A stretch of 37,712 nucleotides of DNA from Gammaproteobacteria bacterium. GTDB lineage: Bacteria > Pseudomonadota > Gammaproteobacteria > Nevskiales > Nevskiaceae. Positions 23,302 through 31,659 of the stretch are shown one piece after another (within the stretch, counting starts at the first letter, position 1; each line of letters opens with the position of its first letter). The stretch covers positions 1 through 37,712 of the forward strand of contig JAGWMX010000017.1 in assembly GCA_028871525.1 (NCBI GenBank), written 5' to 3'. The translations under genes and the position numbers were made by a program. The notes below the pieces were generated by a model, which searched no databases, was not told the origin of the DNA, and saw nothing but the letters and a program-made list of their open reading frames with translations.

Positions 23302-25143
23302 ATGAAAAGACGAGACGCGATCAAGTTCGGTCTGGCCTTCGCGGGCACCGGGGCTGCATCCAGGGTGGCTGTCGCGGACGTTCCCCAGAGCGGGCTGGTG
23401 TTCCCGCAGACGTTCCGGCCCAGCATCGTCACATCGCCGAGCCCGCCGGTGACGCCGTTCACGGTGCCGTTGTTCGTGATGCCGGTCGCGCAGCCGGTGA
23501 CGCAGGCGCAACTGGAGGCGCAGGGCGGGCCGATCGATCCGCTGGCGCACCAGCGCTACGCCGAATTCCTGCCGAAGAAGCTCTACGTCCAGCGCATCAG
23601 CGAGTTCCCGTGGGTGTATCACACCGATGCGCCGTATGGCAGCGGGTCTTATGCCTGGGGGTTCAACGGCATCACGCCGGGCGAGACGTTCCACGCTTAC
23701 TACGGCGAGCCGGTGCTGGTGCGGCGCATCAATGCGCTGCCGCCGGTGGGCAGCGCCAACGTCAACTGGGCGCTGCCGTCGGTCACCATCCACCGGCACA
23801 ACGGCCATCACGCCTCGGAGAGCGACGGCATCCCGCAGGACTTCTTCGATCCGGGCCAGTTCTGGGATTACCACTACCCGATGTACCCGGCCGGCGGCGA
23901 CCAGAAGGAGATCATGAGCACGTTGTGGTACCACGACCATCGTCTCGATTTCACCGCCACCAACGTCTACGCCGGCCTGTCCGGCTTCTACCTGCACTTC
24001 GACGCGTTCGACTCGAACAACGAGAACGACCCCAGCAAAGAGGCGTCGCGCCTGCCGAGCGGCAAGTACGACGTGCCGCTGATCCTGCACGACATCCAGT
24101 TCGATCAGCAGGGCCAGGTGATCTTCGACTTCGGCAACCCCGCGGCGACGATGGGCAACCCGGATAATTTCAACCCCAACTCGCGCAACGCCCAGTTCGG
24201 CGAACAGGGAACCGACACGATCGAAACCTGGCGGTTCCAGGAGCAATGGAACAACTCGGTGGCGCCGCAGCACACCACCTTCGGCATGATCGGCGACCGC
24301 TTCACGGTCAACCGCATCATCCAGCCGTTTTTCCGGGTCGAGCGGCGCAAGTACCGCTTCCGCATTCTCAACGGCGGCCCGTCGCGGCTCTACAACCTGT
24401 TCCTGAGAGCCGAGAACAACCTCGGCGGCAGCACCACCTCGCGCGAGAAATTCATCGTGATCTCGACCGACGGCAACCTGCTGCCGGAGCCGCTGGTCAA
24501 GGAAAATCTCGAGATCTGGGTGGCGCAGCGGCACGACGTCATCGTCGATTTTTCCAACTTCGCCGCCGGCGATCACGTTTTTCTGGTCAACACCCTGGCG
24601 ATGCGCGAAGACGGCGCCGGTCCCAACGGCCGCGATCTGGATCCGGGCGACCAGATCATGCGCTTCGACGTGGTCGATCGCACCGGACCGGATCACAGCC
24701 GCATCCCCGACGAACTGCGGGCGCTGCCGAAGATCGATCTGCGCGAAGTACGCCGCGAGCGCACCTTCGTCTTCGACTACGACAACGGCCTGTTCACGGT
24801 CAACGGCCGCTTGATGGACCCGAACCGGGTGGACGCCGCCATCGAACAGGGCTCGGCCGAGATCTGGACGCTGCGCAACGAGGGCAACACCTGGGTGCAC
24901 CCGATCCACACGCACTTCGAGGAGTTCCAGATTCTGGAAGTCAACGGCAAGCCGCCGGGCAAAGACGACGTGATCCGCTCGCGCAAGGACGTGGTCTCGC
25001 TGGGGCCGGGCATGGAAGTCAAGTTCTTCGGCCGCTGGCGCGACTTCTTCGGCAAGTACGTCATGCACTGCCACAACGTCGTGCACGAGGACCACGCCAT
25101 GATGATCCGCTGGGACATCGTGCCGCCGGGGCAGGGCGATTAA
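23302..25143 (+). CDS. Tat-exported multicopper oxidase
   Basis: This 613-residue three-cupredoxin oxidase resembles the CotA/bilirubin oxidase group. All copper motifs are present: IHRHNGHH (His164, His166), WYHDHR (His211, His213), HPIHTH (His533, His536, His538) and MHCHNVVHEDHAMM (His589, Cys590, His591, His595, with an axial Met at about 600). The enzyme would oxidise a phenolic, metal or other donor and reduce oxygen to water in the periplasm. The N-terminus MKRRDAIKFGLAFAGTG is a twin-arginine signal, expected for a folded copper protein. A ribosome-binding site (GAGGGG) precedes ATG 23302. First gene of a five-gene cluster with SCO proteins and a cytochrome fusion. The substrate is unknown. 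Confidence 0.95.
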   Translation: MKRRDAIKFGLAFAGTGAASRVAVADVPQSGLVFPQTFRPSIVTSPSPPVTPFTVPLFVMPVAQPVTQAQLEAQGGPIDPLAHQRYAEFLPKKLYVQRISEFPWVYHTDAPYGSGSYAWGFNGITPGETFHAYYGEPVLVRRINALPPVGSANVNWALPSVTIHRHNGHHASESDGIPQDFFDPGQFWDYHYPMYPAGGDQKEIMSTLWYHDHRLDFTATNVYAGLSGFYLHFDAFDSNNENDPSKEASRLPSGKYDVPLILHDIQFDQQGQVIFDFGNPAATMGNPDNFNPNSRNAQFGEQGTDTIETWRFQEQWNNSVAPQHTTFGMIGDRFTVNRIIQPFFRVERRKYRFRILNGGPSRLYNLFLRAENNLGGSTTSREKFIVISTDGNLLPEPLVKENLEIWVAQRHDVIVDFSNFAAGDHVFLVNTLAMREDGAGPNGRDLDPGDQIMRFDVVDRTGPDHSRIPDELRALPKIDLREVRRERTFVFDYDNGLFTVNGRLMDPNRVDAAIEQGSAEIWTLRNEGNTWVHPIHTHFEEFQILEVNGKPPGKDDVIRSRKDVVSLGPGMEVKFFGRWRDFFGKYVMHCHNVVHEDHAMMIRWDIVPPGQGD

Positions 25144-25200
25144 GGCGCCGTCACCCCTTCGCTGATCGGATTCAAAACGCATCGAATCGAGGAGCAGGTT

Positions 25201-25917
25201 ATGAAGCAACGACGCGAATTACTCAAAATAATGCCGGTGGCGGCGCTGGGACTGACCCCGCTGGGGTCGGCGGTGGGCGCGCTGTCGCGCCCTGCGCCCG
25301 GCAGCGACACGGCTGCCGCAGCCCCGGAGTTCGACCCGAGAAAGCAGCGCCGCATTCCCAACGTGCCGGGCGTGGCGCATACCGGTCAGAGCTTCAATTT
25401 TTACCGCGACCTGGTCAAGGACAAGGTGGTCCTGATCAACTTCATGTCGATCGCCGGCGAGGCCGGCTATCCGGTGACGGCGCGCATGACCGAAGTGGCA
25501 CGGCGACTCGGTGACAAACTGGGCCGCGAGGTGTTCATGGTCTCGGTCACGCGCGACCCGGTGAGCGACACGCCGGAACGGCTGGCGGCCTTCGCCGCGC
25601 AGCACGGCGACTTCAAAGGTTGGATTTTCGCCAACCTGGCGCCGGAAGGCACCGCCGCGCTGGCTCACCGCGTCTATCACCCCCAGGACCATAGCGGCGC
25701 TCCTGCCTACCACCATCGCCGCACCGCCGACGTCGTGTTCTACGGCAACGGCGGCGTCGGCTTGTGGAGCACCTTCCCGGTGGACATCCGTCCGGACGAC
25801 GCCGTCCGGCGCGTCGCCTGGATGATGCCGGGCAAGCCGGCGGACGGTGCGCTGCAGCGGGGCGGACCGCGCCGACTGAACAGCGCCGGCCTGACCTCGG
25901 ACAACCGCATCGCCTGA
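25201..25917 (+). CDS. SCO1/SenC-like protein lacking the copper-binding cysteines
   Basis: This 238-residue thioredoxin-fold protein is related to SCO: VVLINFMSIAGEAGYP (77-91), VFMVSVTRDPVSDTPERLAAFA (111-132) and the late AYHHRRTADVVFYG match the SCO scaffold. The CxxxC of SCO is replaced by Gly86 and Tyr90, and I see no cysteine anywhere in the protein. The conserved His (171/172) remains. It therefore cannot bind copper in the usual way. The N-terminus MKQRRELLKIMPVAALGL has an RRxLLK Tat-like signal. ATG 25201 follows GAGGAGCAGG. It may be a partner of the oxidase rather than a copper donor; a canonical SCO is two genes downstream. Confidence 0.85.
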   Translation: MKQRRELLKIMPVAALGLTPLGSAVGALSRPAPGSDTAAAAPEFDPRKQRRIPNVPGVAHTGQSFNFYRDLVKDKVVLINFMSIAGEAGYPVTARMTEVARRLGDKLGREVFMVSVTRDPVSDTPERLAAFAAQHGDFKGWIFANLAPEGTAALAHRVYHPQDHSGAPAYHHRRTADVVFYGNGGVGLWSTFPVDIRPDDAVRRVAWMMPGKPADGALQRGGPRRLNSAGLTSDNRIA

Positions 25918-25971
25918 TCCGCACGTGCCCGGTACGACTCATTTCACGAATGCGACAAGTGGAGCATGACC

Positions 25972-27756
25972 ATGCGACATCAAGATCTTGAAGGCGTTTT
26001 CGCCATTATCCTGTCGGCGGCGGCCCTGCTCGGCCCGCCGGCGGCACAGGCGGCATCGTGCGCGCCGATGCAGCCGCTGCCGGCGCCGGGCTCGTGGTCG
26101 GTCGTCACCAACGGAGATACGACGACCATCGACACCGCGCCGTCGTTTTTCCCGCCGGGCGATTCCTTCGGTCCCAATCCGACCAATCTGCTGCCGACGG
26201 TCTACGAAGATTCCTGCGATGCCGGCGGCAATCCGATCCCCAACACGCTGCCGTCGACGCCGGAGCATCCGTACAACCTGCATCCCGATCCGGTGGTGAC
26301 ACCGCTACCGAACAAACTCTCGCCGACCAACGATCTGGCAGCGATCATCAAGGCACTGCATGGCGGCAAAGTCAGTCGAAGCCAGATCCAGTTCGCCATC
26401 GACATCCTCGAAGGCAACCCGGTCAACCGTCTCTACAGCGGCTTTCCGGTGCTGCACTACAACGGGCCGCTGAAGGGCAAGACGGTGACGCCGACTCTGG
26501 ACGCCAACGGCAACGTCGTCGGCGGGACCGTCAACATTCACATGATCTATTACGACTCGCACATCGAATCCGACACCTCCTATGTCGATCCCACCGCCGT
26601 CAACGACGTGCCGTGGACCATCCATTACACCGTCGACGTGCTCGACCGCGGTTCCGACGATTTCGCCGGCTACATCATGTATTTCAACGCCAAGCTCGGT
26701 ACCGCCAACGGCGGCAAACCCAACGTCGGTCTGGACGACAGCTTCTTCCCGATGTCGGTCGGCCAGGATTCGGAGCGCGGCCAGCGCTACCAGTTCGACA
26801 TGAAGATGGCCCCGGCCGCATATTGGAATCTGACCTACCACTGGGGTTGGCGCATTCATCCGCCGCGGGTCCAGGTGACGGAGAATTTCAAGGTTCCGAT
26901 CAACGGCAACCCGCGCAATTTCTCGGAGTTCCAGGCGTTCTGCCCGACTCACGCGCCCAACGCCACCGGCGACTGCCCGGAATTGCGCACCGACCCGGCC
27001 TTCAGGACCGCGGCGATCAACATGATCGGCGACATCGCGCCGGCCAAGCGCATGTGGAACGACTTCCGCGCCATCCAGGCCGGGGCCGGCGGTTCGACGC
27101 TCAAGAGCCTGATCGCGGATCTGGATTCGGCCTTCGACGACTGGCAGCACCGCACGCGACTGCCGAAGGGCGTGCCCGAGGATCCCAACTACGACGAGAC
27201 GCTGTTGTTCGTCAACAACACGATCTACGGCCACGTCACCGGCTTCACCCGCGACATGCAGATGGAGGTGTTCAAGTACACCGGCCGCGGCAGCCAGATC
27301 AAAGTCAAGCTGTTCAACGGCGATTACTACAACCACGCCTACGTACTGGTGGATTTCGGCGGCATCCGCGGCTGGGAAAACACCTTCCAGAACACGCTTC
27401 CCCTCGGCGGACAGGGCCCGCTGTTCACCTTCGGCCGCAATCACTGGTGGGTCAACACTGCCAGCGGCGCGCTGCCGATCCCGGTGGCCACGCGGCCGCC
27501 CACGTCGTCCGGTACGGTCCTCGACTTCAAGAGCATGAAGGGCACCGATGACCCGCGCACGCCGCTGTTCAACCGGATTGACGCCCGCAGGACCGCCGAC
27601 ATGCACACGCGACTGACCACAGCCGATCCGACTTTCGGCGAAACACTCGGCGCGCATGACGTGATCATCAATTTCCACTACGACCCAAGCCCGCGACTGC
27701 GCATGTACCAGTTCGACGCGCTGCATCACGACGAGGCGATCTGGTCGCCGCACTGA
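25972..27756 (+). CDS. large exported protein of unknown family in the copper-oxidase cluster
   Basis: This 594-residue protein has a signal peptide (MRHQDLEGVFAIILSAAALLGPPAAQA, cleavage probably before ASC). The mature part has no domain I recognise. It is rich in aromatic residues and histidines in strand-like contexts: VNIHMIYYDSHIESDTSY, VPWTIHYTVDVLDRG, WNLTYHWGWRIHPP, IYGHVTGFTRDMQMEVFKYT, NHWWVNT and FDALHHDEAIWSPH at the C-terminus. Three cysteines lie in the mature protein (AASCAP, SCDAG, and FCPTHAPNATGDCPE adds two more). It may be a metal-binding enzyme or a scaffold for the oxidase. ATG 25972 is preferred over 25966 because GGAG lies 7 bases before it. The gaps to its neighbours (54 and 93 bases) suit one operon. 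Confidence 0.85.
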   Translation: MRHQDLEGVFAIILSAAALLGPPAAQAASCAPMQPLPAPGSWSVVTNGDTTTIDTAPSFFPPGDSFGPNPTNLLPTVYEDSCDAGGNPIPNTLPSTPEHPYNLHPDPVVTPLPNKLSPTNDLAAIIKALHGGKVSRSQIQFAIDILEGNPVNRLYSGFPVLHYNGPLKGKTVTPTLDANGNVVGGTVNIHMIYYDSHIESDTSYVDPTAVNDVPWTIHYTVDVLDRGSDDFAGYIMYFNAKLGTANGGKPNVGLDDSFFPMSVGQDSERGQRYQFDMKMAPAAYWNLTYHWGWRIHPPRVQVTENFKVPINGNPRNFSEFQAFCPTHAPNATGDCPELRTDPAFRTAAINMIGDIAPAKRMWNDFRAIQAGAGGSTLKSLIADLDSAFDDWQHRTRLPKGVPEDPNYDETLLFVNNTIYGHVTGFTRDMQMEVFKYTGRGSQIKVKLFNGDYYNHAYVLVDFGGIRGWENTFQNTLPLGGQGPLFTFGRNHWWVNTASGALPIPVATRPPTSSGTVLDFKSMKGTDDPRTPLFNRIDARRTADMHTRLTTADPTFGETLGAHDVIINFHYDPSPRLRMYQFDALHHDEAIWSPH

Positions 27757-27849
27757 GCCACGGCAGAGGTACGCGCGTGGCGATCAGCGGGACAAATCCG
27801 TCGGTCGCCGCGCGCAGTTCTAGGCGTCAGCGGGAGAAAGGCAACGAAG

Positions 27850-28590
27850 ATGTCTATGTCTACAGCCACGTCGCACCGCTTGTCCGTTCTTAACCCGGCG
27901 CAAAGGCTTGCAACCACGCTGGGGTTTGCAGTCATGCTGGCATTCGCCACCCGCTCCGGGCCGGCGTTTTCGGCCGGCCACGACGGCATGGGGGCCATGG
28001 CGCGTCCGCACCATCACGATCCGGGTGGGGAGATGGCCGGCATGAGCGACATGAGCGGCACCGCCGCCGCGACGAAATACACCGCAGCGCGGGCCAACTA
28101 CACCGTGCCCGCCGTGACGTTGACGGACGCCCACGGCCGCCCGGTCCGGCTGGCGCAGCTGCTATCGCAGCCGCGCCCGGTGCTGGTACAGTTCATTTTC
28201 ACCAGCTGCACCACGATCTGCCCGTTGTTGAGCACGACGTTCTCCCAGGCGCAGGCCGAGCTGGGGCGGATGCACGGCGATTACCAGTTGATCTCCATTT
28301 CCATCGACCCCGAGTACGACACGCCGGAACGCCTTGCAGCCTATGCCAAGCGCTACAACGCCGGCGCCCACTGGATGTTCCTGACCGGGCAGGCGGGGGA
28401 TGTCCGCAGCGTCATGACAGCCTTCGATGCGCTGTATCAAGGCAGCAACAAGATGTATCACCGACCGCTGTTTTACCTGCGAGCCAGACCGGACACCCCG
28501 TGGCTGCGAATCGAAGGGTTCATGCAGACCGCCGACCTGCTGAGGGAGTATCACGGCGTCCTCGGCGCCGCCGGGCTTGCCGTTCGCTGA
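27850..28590 (+). CDS. SCO family copper chaperone
   Basis: This 246-residue SCO1/SenC protein is exported by an uncleaved or late-cleaved N-terminal helix (LATTLGFAVMLAFATRSGPAF). A Met/His-rich segment follows (GHDGMGAMARPHHHDPGGEM, then GMSDMSG), typical for loose copper binding. The copper site is intact: FTSCTTICP with Cys120 and Cys124, and His204 in KMYHRPLFYL. SCO proteins deliver copper to CuA or other copper enzymes or keep their thiols reduced; here the multicopper oxidase or the unknown protein may be the client. A GGAGAAAGG site precedes ATG 27850. The next gene starts 8 bases after its stop. Confidence 0.93.
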   Translation: MSMSTATSHRLSVLNPAQRLATTLGFAVMLAFATRSGPAFSAGHDGMGAMARPHHHDPGGEMAGMSDMSGTAAATKYTAARANYTVPAVTLTDAHGRPVRLAQLLSQPRPVLVQFIFTSCTTICPLLSTTFSQAQAELGRMHGDYQLISISIDPEYDTPERLAAYAKRYNAGAHWMFLTGQAGDVRSVMTAFDALYQGSNKMYHRPLFYLRARPDTPWLRIEGFMQTADLLREYHGVLGAAGLAVR

Positions 28591-28598
28591 GCCGCTGG

Positions 28599-30428
28599 GT
28601 GCCGAAGCTCAGCGCTTTCATCCGCAGCGCCGCGCTAGCTGCGGTGCTGGCCGGCCTGGCGAACCCAGCGGCAGCCGGCGATATTTCAAGCGTTGCGGTG
28701 CCTGCCATCCATGGCACAACGCCAGTGGCTTCAATCCACCCCCGGCCCAGCCAGTCCGTGACCGGGCGTTCGGAACCGCCGCGACCGGTGGTCGCCAAGC
28801 GCGGCCCCTCACCCGCCGGCGACAGCGCCGCCGGCAAACGGCTCTATTGGCACGGCGCGACGGCCTCCGGCGCGCCGTTGCAAGCGGCCATCGCCGGCGA
28901 TGCCGCCGTCGCCGGCACGCAGTTCGGCTGCGTGAATTGCCACCGCCCCAGCGGCTTCGGTTCCAGCGAGGGCGGGAAATACGTCCCGCCGATCACCGGG
29001 CCGATCCTGTTTTCGCCGCGGCAACTCAACCGCAACCGGATCTACACCAAGCTGTTCGAGGAGGCCCAGCCGGCAGGGTTTGCCGCCGACGTGCGGATGC
29101 CGCGCATGCGGCCGGCCTACACCGATCAGACCCTGGCCGACGCACTGCGCAAAGGCGTCGATCCGGCCGGCCGCAAGCTCGATGCGCAGATGCCGCGTTA
29201 CGCGCTGAGCGATCGAGACGCCGCCAACCTGATTGCGTATCTGAAAACCCTGTCGGCGGCTGCCGATCCCGGCGTCGATGCCGCGGTCATCCATTTCGCC
29301 ACGGTGGTCAGCGACGGCACCGATCCGGCCGAGCGCGCGGCGGTCGTCAGCACGATCACCGCGTTTTTCGATTGGATGAACCGCGCCACCCACGGCTATC
29401 AGAGCCGGCCGGGATTCTCTCCCTACCACATGTCCGAACTCGCCAGCGCCTTCCGGCACTGGCAGCTGCACGTGTGGGAACTGCACGGACCGCCCGCAAC
29501 CTGGCCGCAGCAGATTCAGCGGCAATACGACGCGCAACCGGTTTTCGCCGTGATCAGCGGACTGGTGCACGGACCGTGGCGCCCGCTCGCACAGTTCTGC
29601 GACGCGAAACATATGCCGTGCGTGTTTCCCAACACGGAGCTTCCCCGCACCACGAACACGGATTACGCCTACTCCCTCTATTTTTCGCGCGGCCTGACGC
29701 TCGAAGGCGAGGTTTTGGCGCGGTATCTCGGCCGCCGACAGCCGCAAGCGGATCGCATCGCGCTGGTGCATTCCACCGATCCCTACGGCACGACGCCGGC
29801 CCGCGCATTCGAGCGCGCGCTCAAGACCGAGCAAGCGGACGCACGCATCCGCGAATTCGCATTCTCGGACCAAACTGAGCTGAACGCGGCGGTTCGCGAA
29901 CTCGCATCCGCCGCCGGGAACTTCGATGCGTTGGTTCTGTTGCCCGGCGAGCGCGTGAACGCGGCGTTGACGGCGTTGGGCGAGTGGCGACCTGGAATCA
30001 AGGTCATCGGTCTGCCATCCGACGCACTGACGTCGGTGCAGCCGGGAAAGCTGGGCACGCTGGCGGGCAGCCTGCTGTTCGCCTACCCGTACGAGCTGCC
30101 GTCGGCCTACCATCCGCGATCGTTCCGGGTGCGCCAGTGGATGCACGCGCAACACCTGGACATCGCCTATCCGAGGCTGCAATTTCAGACCTATTACGCG
30201 CTGACGATGGCCGAATTCGCGCTCGACCAGATACTCGACGACTTCTTTCGGGATTATTTCATCGAGGCGATCGAGCACGAGGCCGAAAACAACCTCGACA
30301 TCGGCACGCACCCGACGCTGGCCCTGGGGCCGGGGCAACGGTTCGCCTCCAAAGGCGCCTACATCGTGCGTATCGACGCCGCCGCACCGGGCGGCATCCG
30401 CGCGTTGAGCGACTGGATTGTCCCTTGA
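28599..30428 (+). CDS. cytochrome c fused to a type 1 periplasmic ligand-binding domain
   Basis: This 609-residue exported protein has a signal peptide (VPKLSAFIRSAALAAVLAGLANPAAAG), a linker, and a c-type cytochrome domain with haem site CVNCH (111-115) and Met198 in DAQMPRY as the likely sixth ligand. From about 225 to the end it resembles the Leu/Ile/Val-binding-protein fold used by ABC receptors: QPVFAVISGLVHG, CVFPNTELPR, RIALVHSTDPYGTTPARAFE, FDALVLLPGERVNAALTALG. Such a fusion could couple ligand binding to electron transfer. GTG 28599 is the first good start after the SCO stop; the exact start is uncertain. Last gene of the cluster, ending 105 bases before the convergent Crp/Fnr gene. 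No ABC permease is nearby. Confidence 0.88.
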   Translation: MPKLSAFIRSAALAAVLAGLANPAAAGDISSVAVPAIHGTTPVASIHPRPSQSVTGRSEPPRPVVAKRGPSPAGDSAAGKRLYWHGATASGAPLQAAIAGDAAVAGTQFGCVNCHRPSGFGSSEGGKYVPPITGPILFSPRQLNRNRIYTKLFEEAQPAGFAADVRMPRMRPAYTDQTLADALRKGVDPAGRKLDAQMPRYALSDRDAANLIAYLKTLSAAADPGVDAAVIHFATVVSDGTDPAERAAVVSTITAFFDWMNRATHGYQSRPGFSPYHMSELASAFRHWQLHVWELHGPPATWPQQIQRQYDAQPVFAVISGLVHGPWRPLAQFCDAKHMPCVFPNTELPRTTNTDYAYSLYFSRGLTLEGEVLARYLGRRQPQADRIALVHSTDPYGTTPARAFERALKTEQADARIREFAFSDQTELNAAVRELASAAGNFDALVLLPGERVNAALTALGEWRPGIKVIGLPSDALTSVQPGKLGTLAGSLLFAYPYELPSAYHPRSFRVRQWMHAQHLDIAYPRLQFQTYYALTMAEFALDQILDDFFRDYFIEAIEHEAENNLDIGTHPTLALGPGQRFASKGAYIVRIDAAAPGGIRALSDWIVP

Positions 30429-30533
30429 ACCGCCGCCGGCACGCGGTTTTGCAATGGACCGTCGTCGCCACCAGGAGACGGCGCGACCACGCGACGTGCC
30501 CGGCAACGCGCGCGGCGATGCGCCCGCAGCAAA

Positions 30534-31322
30534 TCAAAACATCGCCGCATCCACCGCCCAGCCGCCGCCGAGCCACAATCCGGTCACTGCCGCCACCAGA
30601 AAAGCAGTCAGGTTACCGATAAGCCGTCCGATCGACGCACCGGGTCCGTCCGCCTGCCGCTCGAGCAGCCTGACCTGCCCGCGCTTGAGCTCGATGTGAC
30701 CCTGCCGGCGCAAATTCTCCAGCAGACGGCTGACCACCTCGCGCGTGGTGCCCAGTTCGTCGGCCACCTGCTGATGCGTCAGTTTCAGAGTGTCGGAAAC
30801 CATTTGCTGCGCCAGCCGGCGCAGATGGTGCACCAGCCTCACGTCGAGACGCCGGAAGCCCACCTCGGCGACCAGCTCCAACATCTCCACGAAAGTGCTG
30901 GACATGCGCGCCAGCAGATACCGGTTGAAGCTTGCCGAGCCGGCCAACAGGCGCTCGAACTGCTCGGCGGGGATGAACAGGACGGCGGTATCCTCTTCCA
31001 CGAGGCCTTGCGCCACCCAGTTGTCGACAGCCAGCAGCCTGCTGGTGGTCAGCAGGCAGGGCTGCCCCGGCCAGACCCGGTACAGGCAGATCTCGCGTCC
31101 GTCTTCCGCGGTCGTATACACGCGGACCCGGCCGCTGAGCTGAATCACGAAACTGTCGCTGGGAACCTGACGCGCTGTCAGCCTCATGCCGGCGGGAAAT
31201 CGCAACACCCGGGAAGCCGCCAGGGCTTCGTCCCAGGCCTGGCCGGAAATATCGGCGAGGCCGGAAACTGTCTTCACCCAGGCTTTGATCGGAACATTCG
31301 CAACCGGCGCTGCGCCATGCAT
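30534..31322 (-). CDS. Crp/Fnr-family regulator with C-terminal membrane-like segment
   Basis: This 262-residue protein has a cyclic-nucleotide-binding-type sensor (about 35-130; PSDSFVIQLSGRVRVYTTAEDGREICLYRVWPGQPC), a long dimerisation helix, and a winged helix-turn-helix at about 181-202 (LTHQQVADELGTTREVVSRLLENL). The N-terminal cysteines of Fnr are absent (only Cys79 and Cys89), so an oxygen-sensing cluster is unlikely. After the winged helix there is an unusual tail, residues 228-262, with a hydrophobic stretch GNLTAFLVAAVTGLWLGGGW that could enter the membrane and resembles half of a DUF2892 domain. ATG 31322 follows GAGGTG. It may control the adjacent copper cluster. Confidence 0.9.
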   Translation of the reverse strand: MHGAAPVANVPIKAWVKTVSGLADISGQAWDEALAASRVLRFPAGMRLTARQVPSDSFVIQLSGRVRVYTTAEDGREICLYRVWPGQPCLLTTSRLLAVDNWVAQGLVEEDTAVLFIPAEQFERLLAGSASFNRYLLARMSSTFVEMLELVAEVGFRRLDVRLVHHLRRLAQQMVSDTLKLTHQQVADELGTTREVVSRLLENLRRQGHIELKRGQVRLLERQADGPGASIGRLIGNLTAFLVAAVTGLWLGGGWAVDAAMF

Positions 31323-31659
31323 ATCCGCACCTCAATAACAGGTCTGGACCAGCCTCGATCCGATGCCCGCGAATCCGGGATCACTCTGGTTCGCCCCCCG
31401 CGCCGGCCGAGGCCGGCCCGCAACGGCCGCAGGCTCGCCTGACCAGCGAGCGCGAACAATGGCGTGCCAGAATCCCCCTGGTTCAGGCTCTCGATCAAAT
31501 GAATAGCGATAACCAGTCCGTCATTGCTACTCTGATGCTTATCCGGTGGAAACCCCCCATTTGGGTTTTGTCTGGAAATCAGCGCAAAAGCAGCGCGGTG
31601 CAGACGAGCCGGCGGCAAAACCGCCGCCGGGCGAGACGCCCTGACACCCGCGCGGCAGA
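31323..31659. other. intergenic region between the divergent Crp/Fnr and xthA genes
   Basis: These 337 bases hold no gene I can support. The right half is AT-richer (around 31495-31580) and probably carries promoters for both genes. A short dyad AAACCC-N-GGGTTT lies at 31550-31568. No Crp- or Fnr-type palindrome was found here. Confidence 0.5.

Noticed and set aside
23185-25209. 674-codon minus-strand frame opposite the multicopper oxidase
   Set aside because: Antisense shadow. The plus strand has all four copper motifs and a Tat signal.
30512-30548. GCGGCGATG / CATCGCCGC inverted repeat as a terminator
   Set aside because: The loop is 19 bases, there is no U-tract, and it overlaps the coding end of the Crp/Fnr gene.
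31550-31568. AAACCC / GGGTTT dyad as a terminator or operator
   Set aside because: Short arms and no matching gene end; could be chance. Only mentioned in the intergenic entry.
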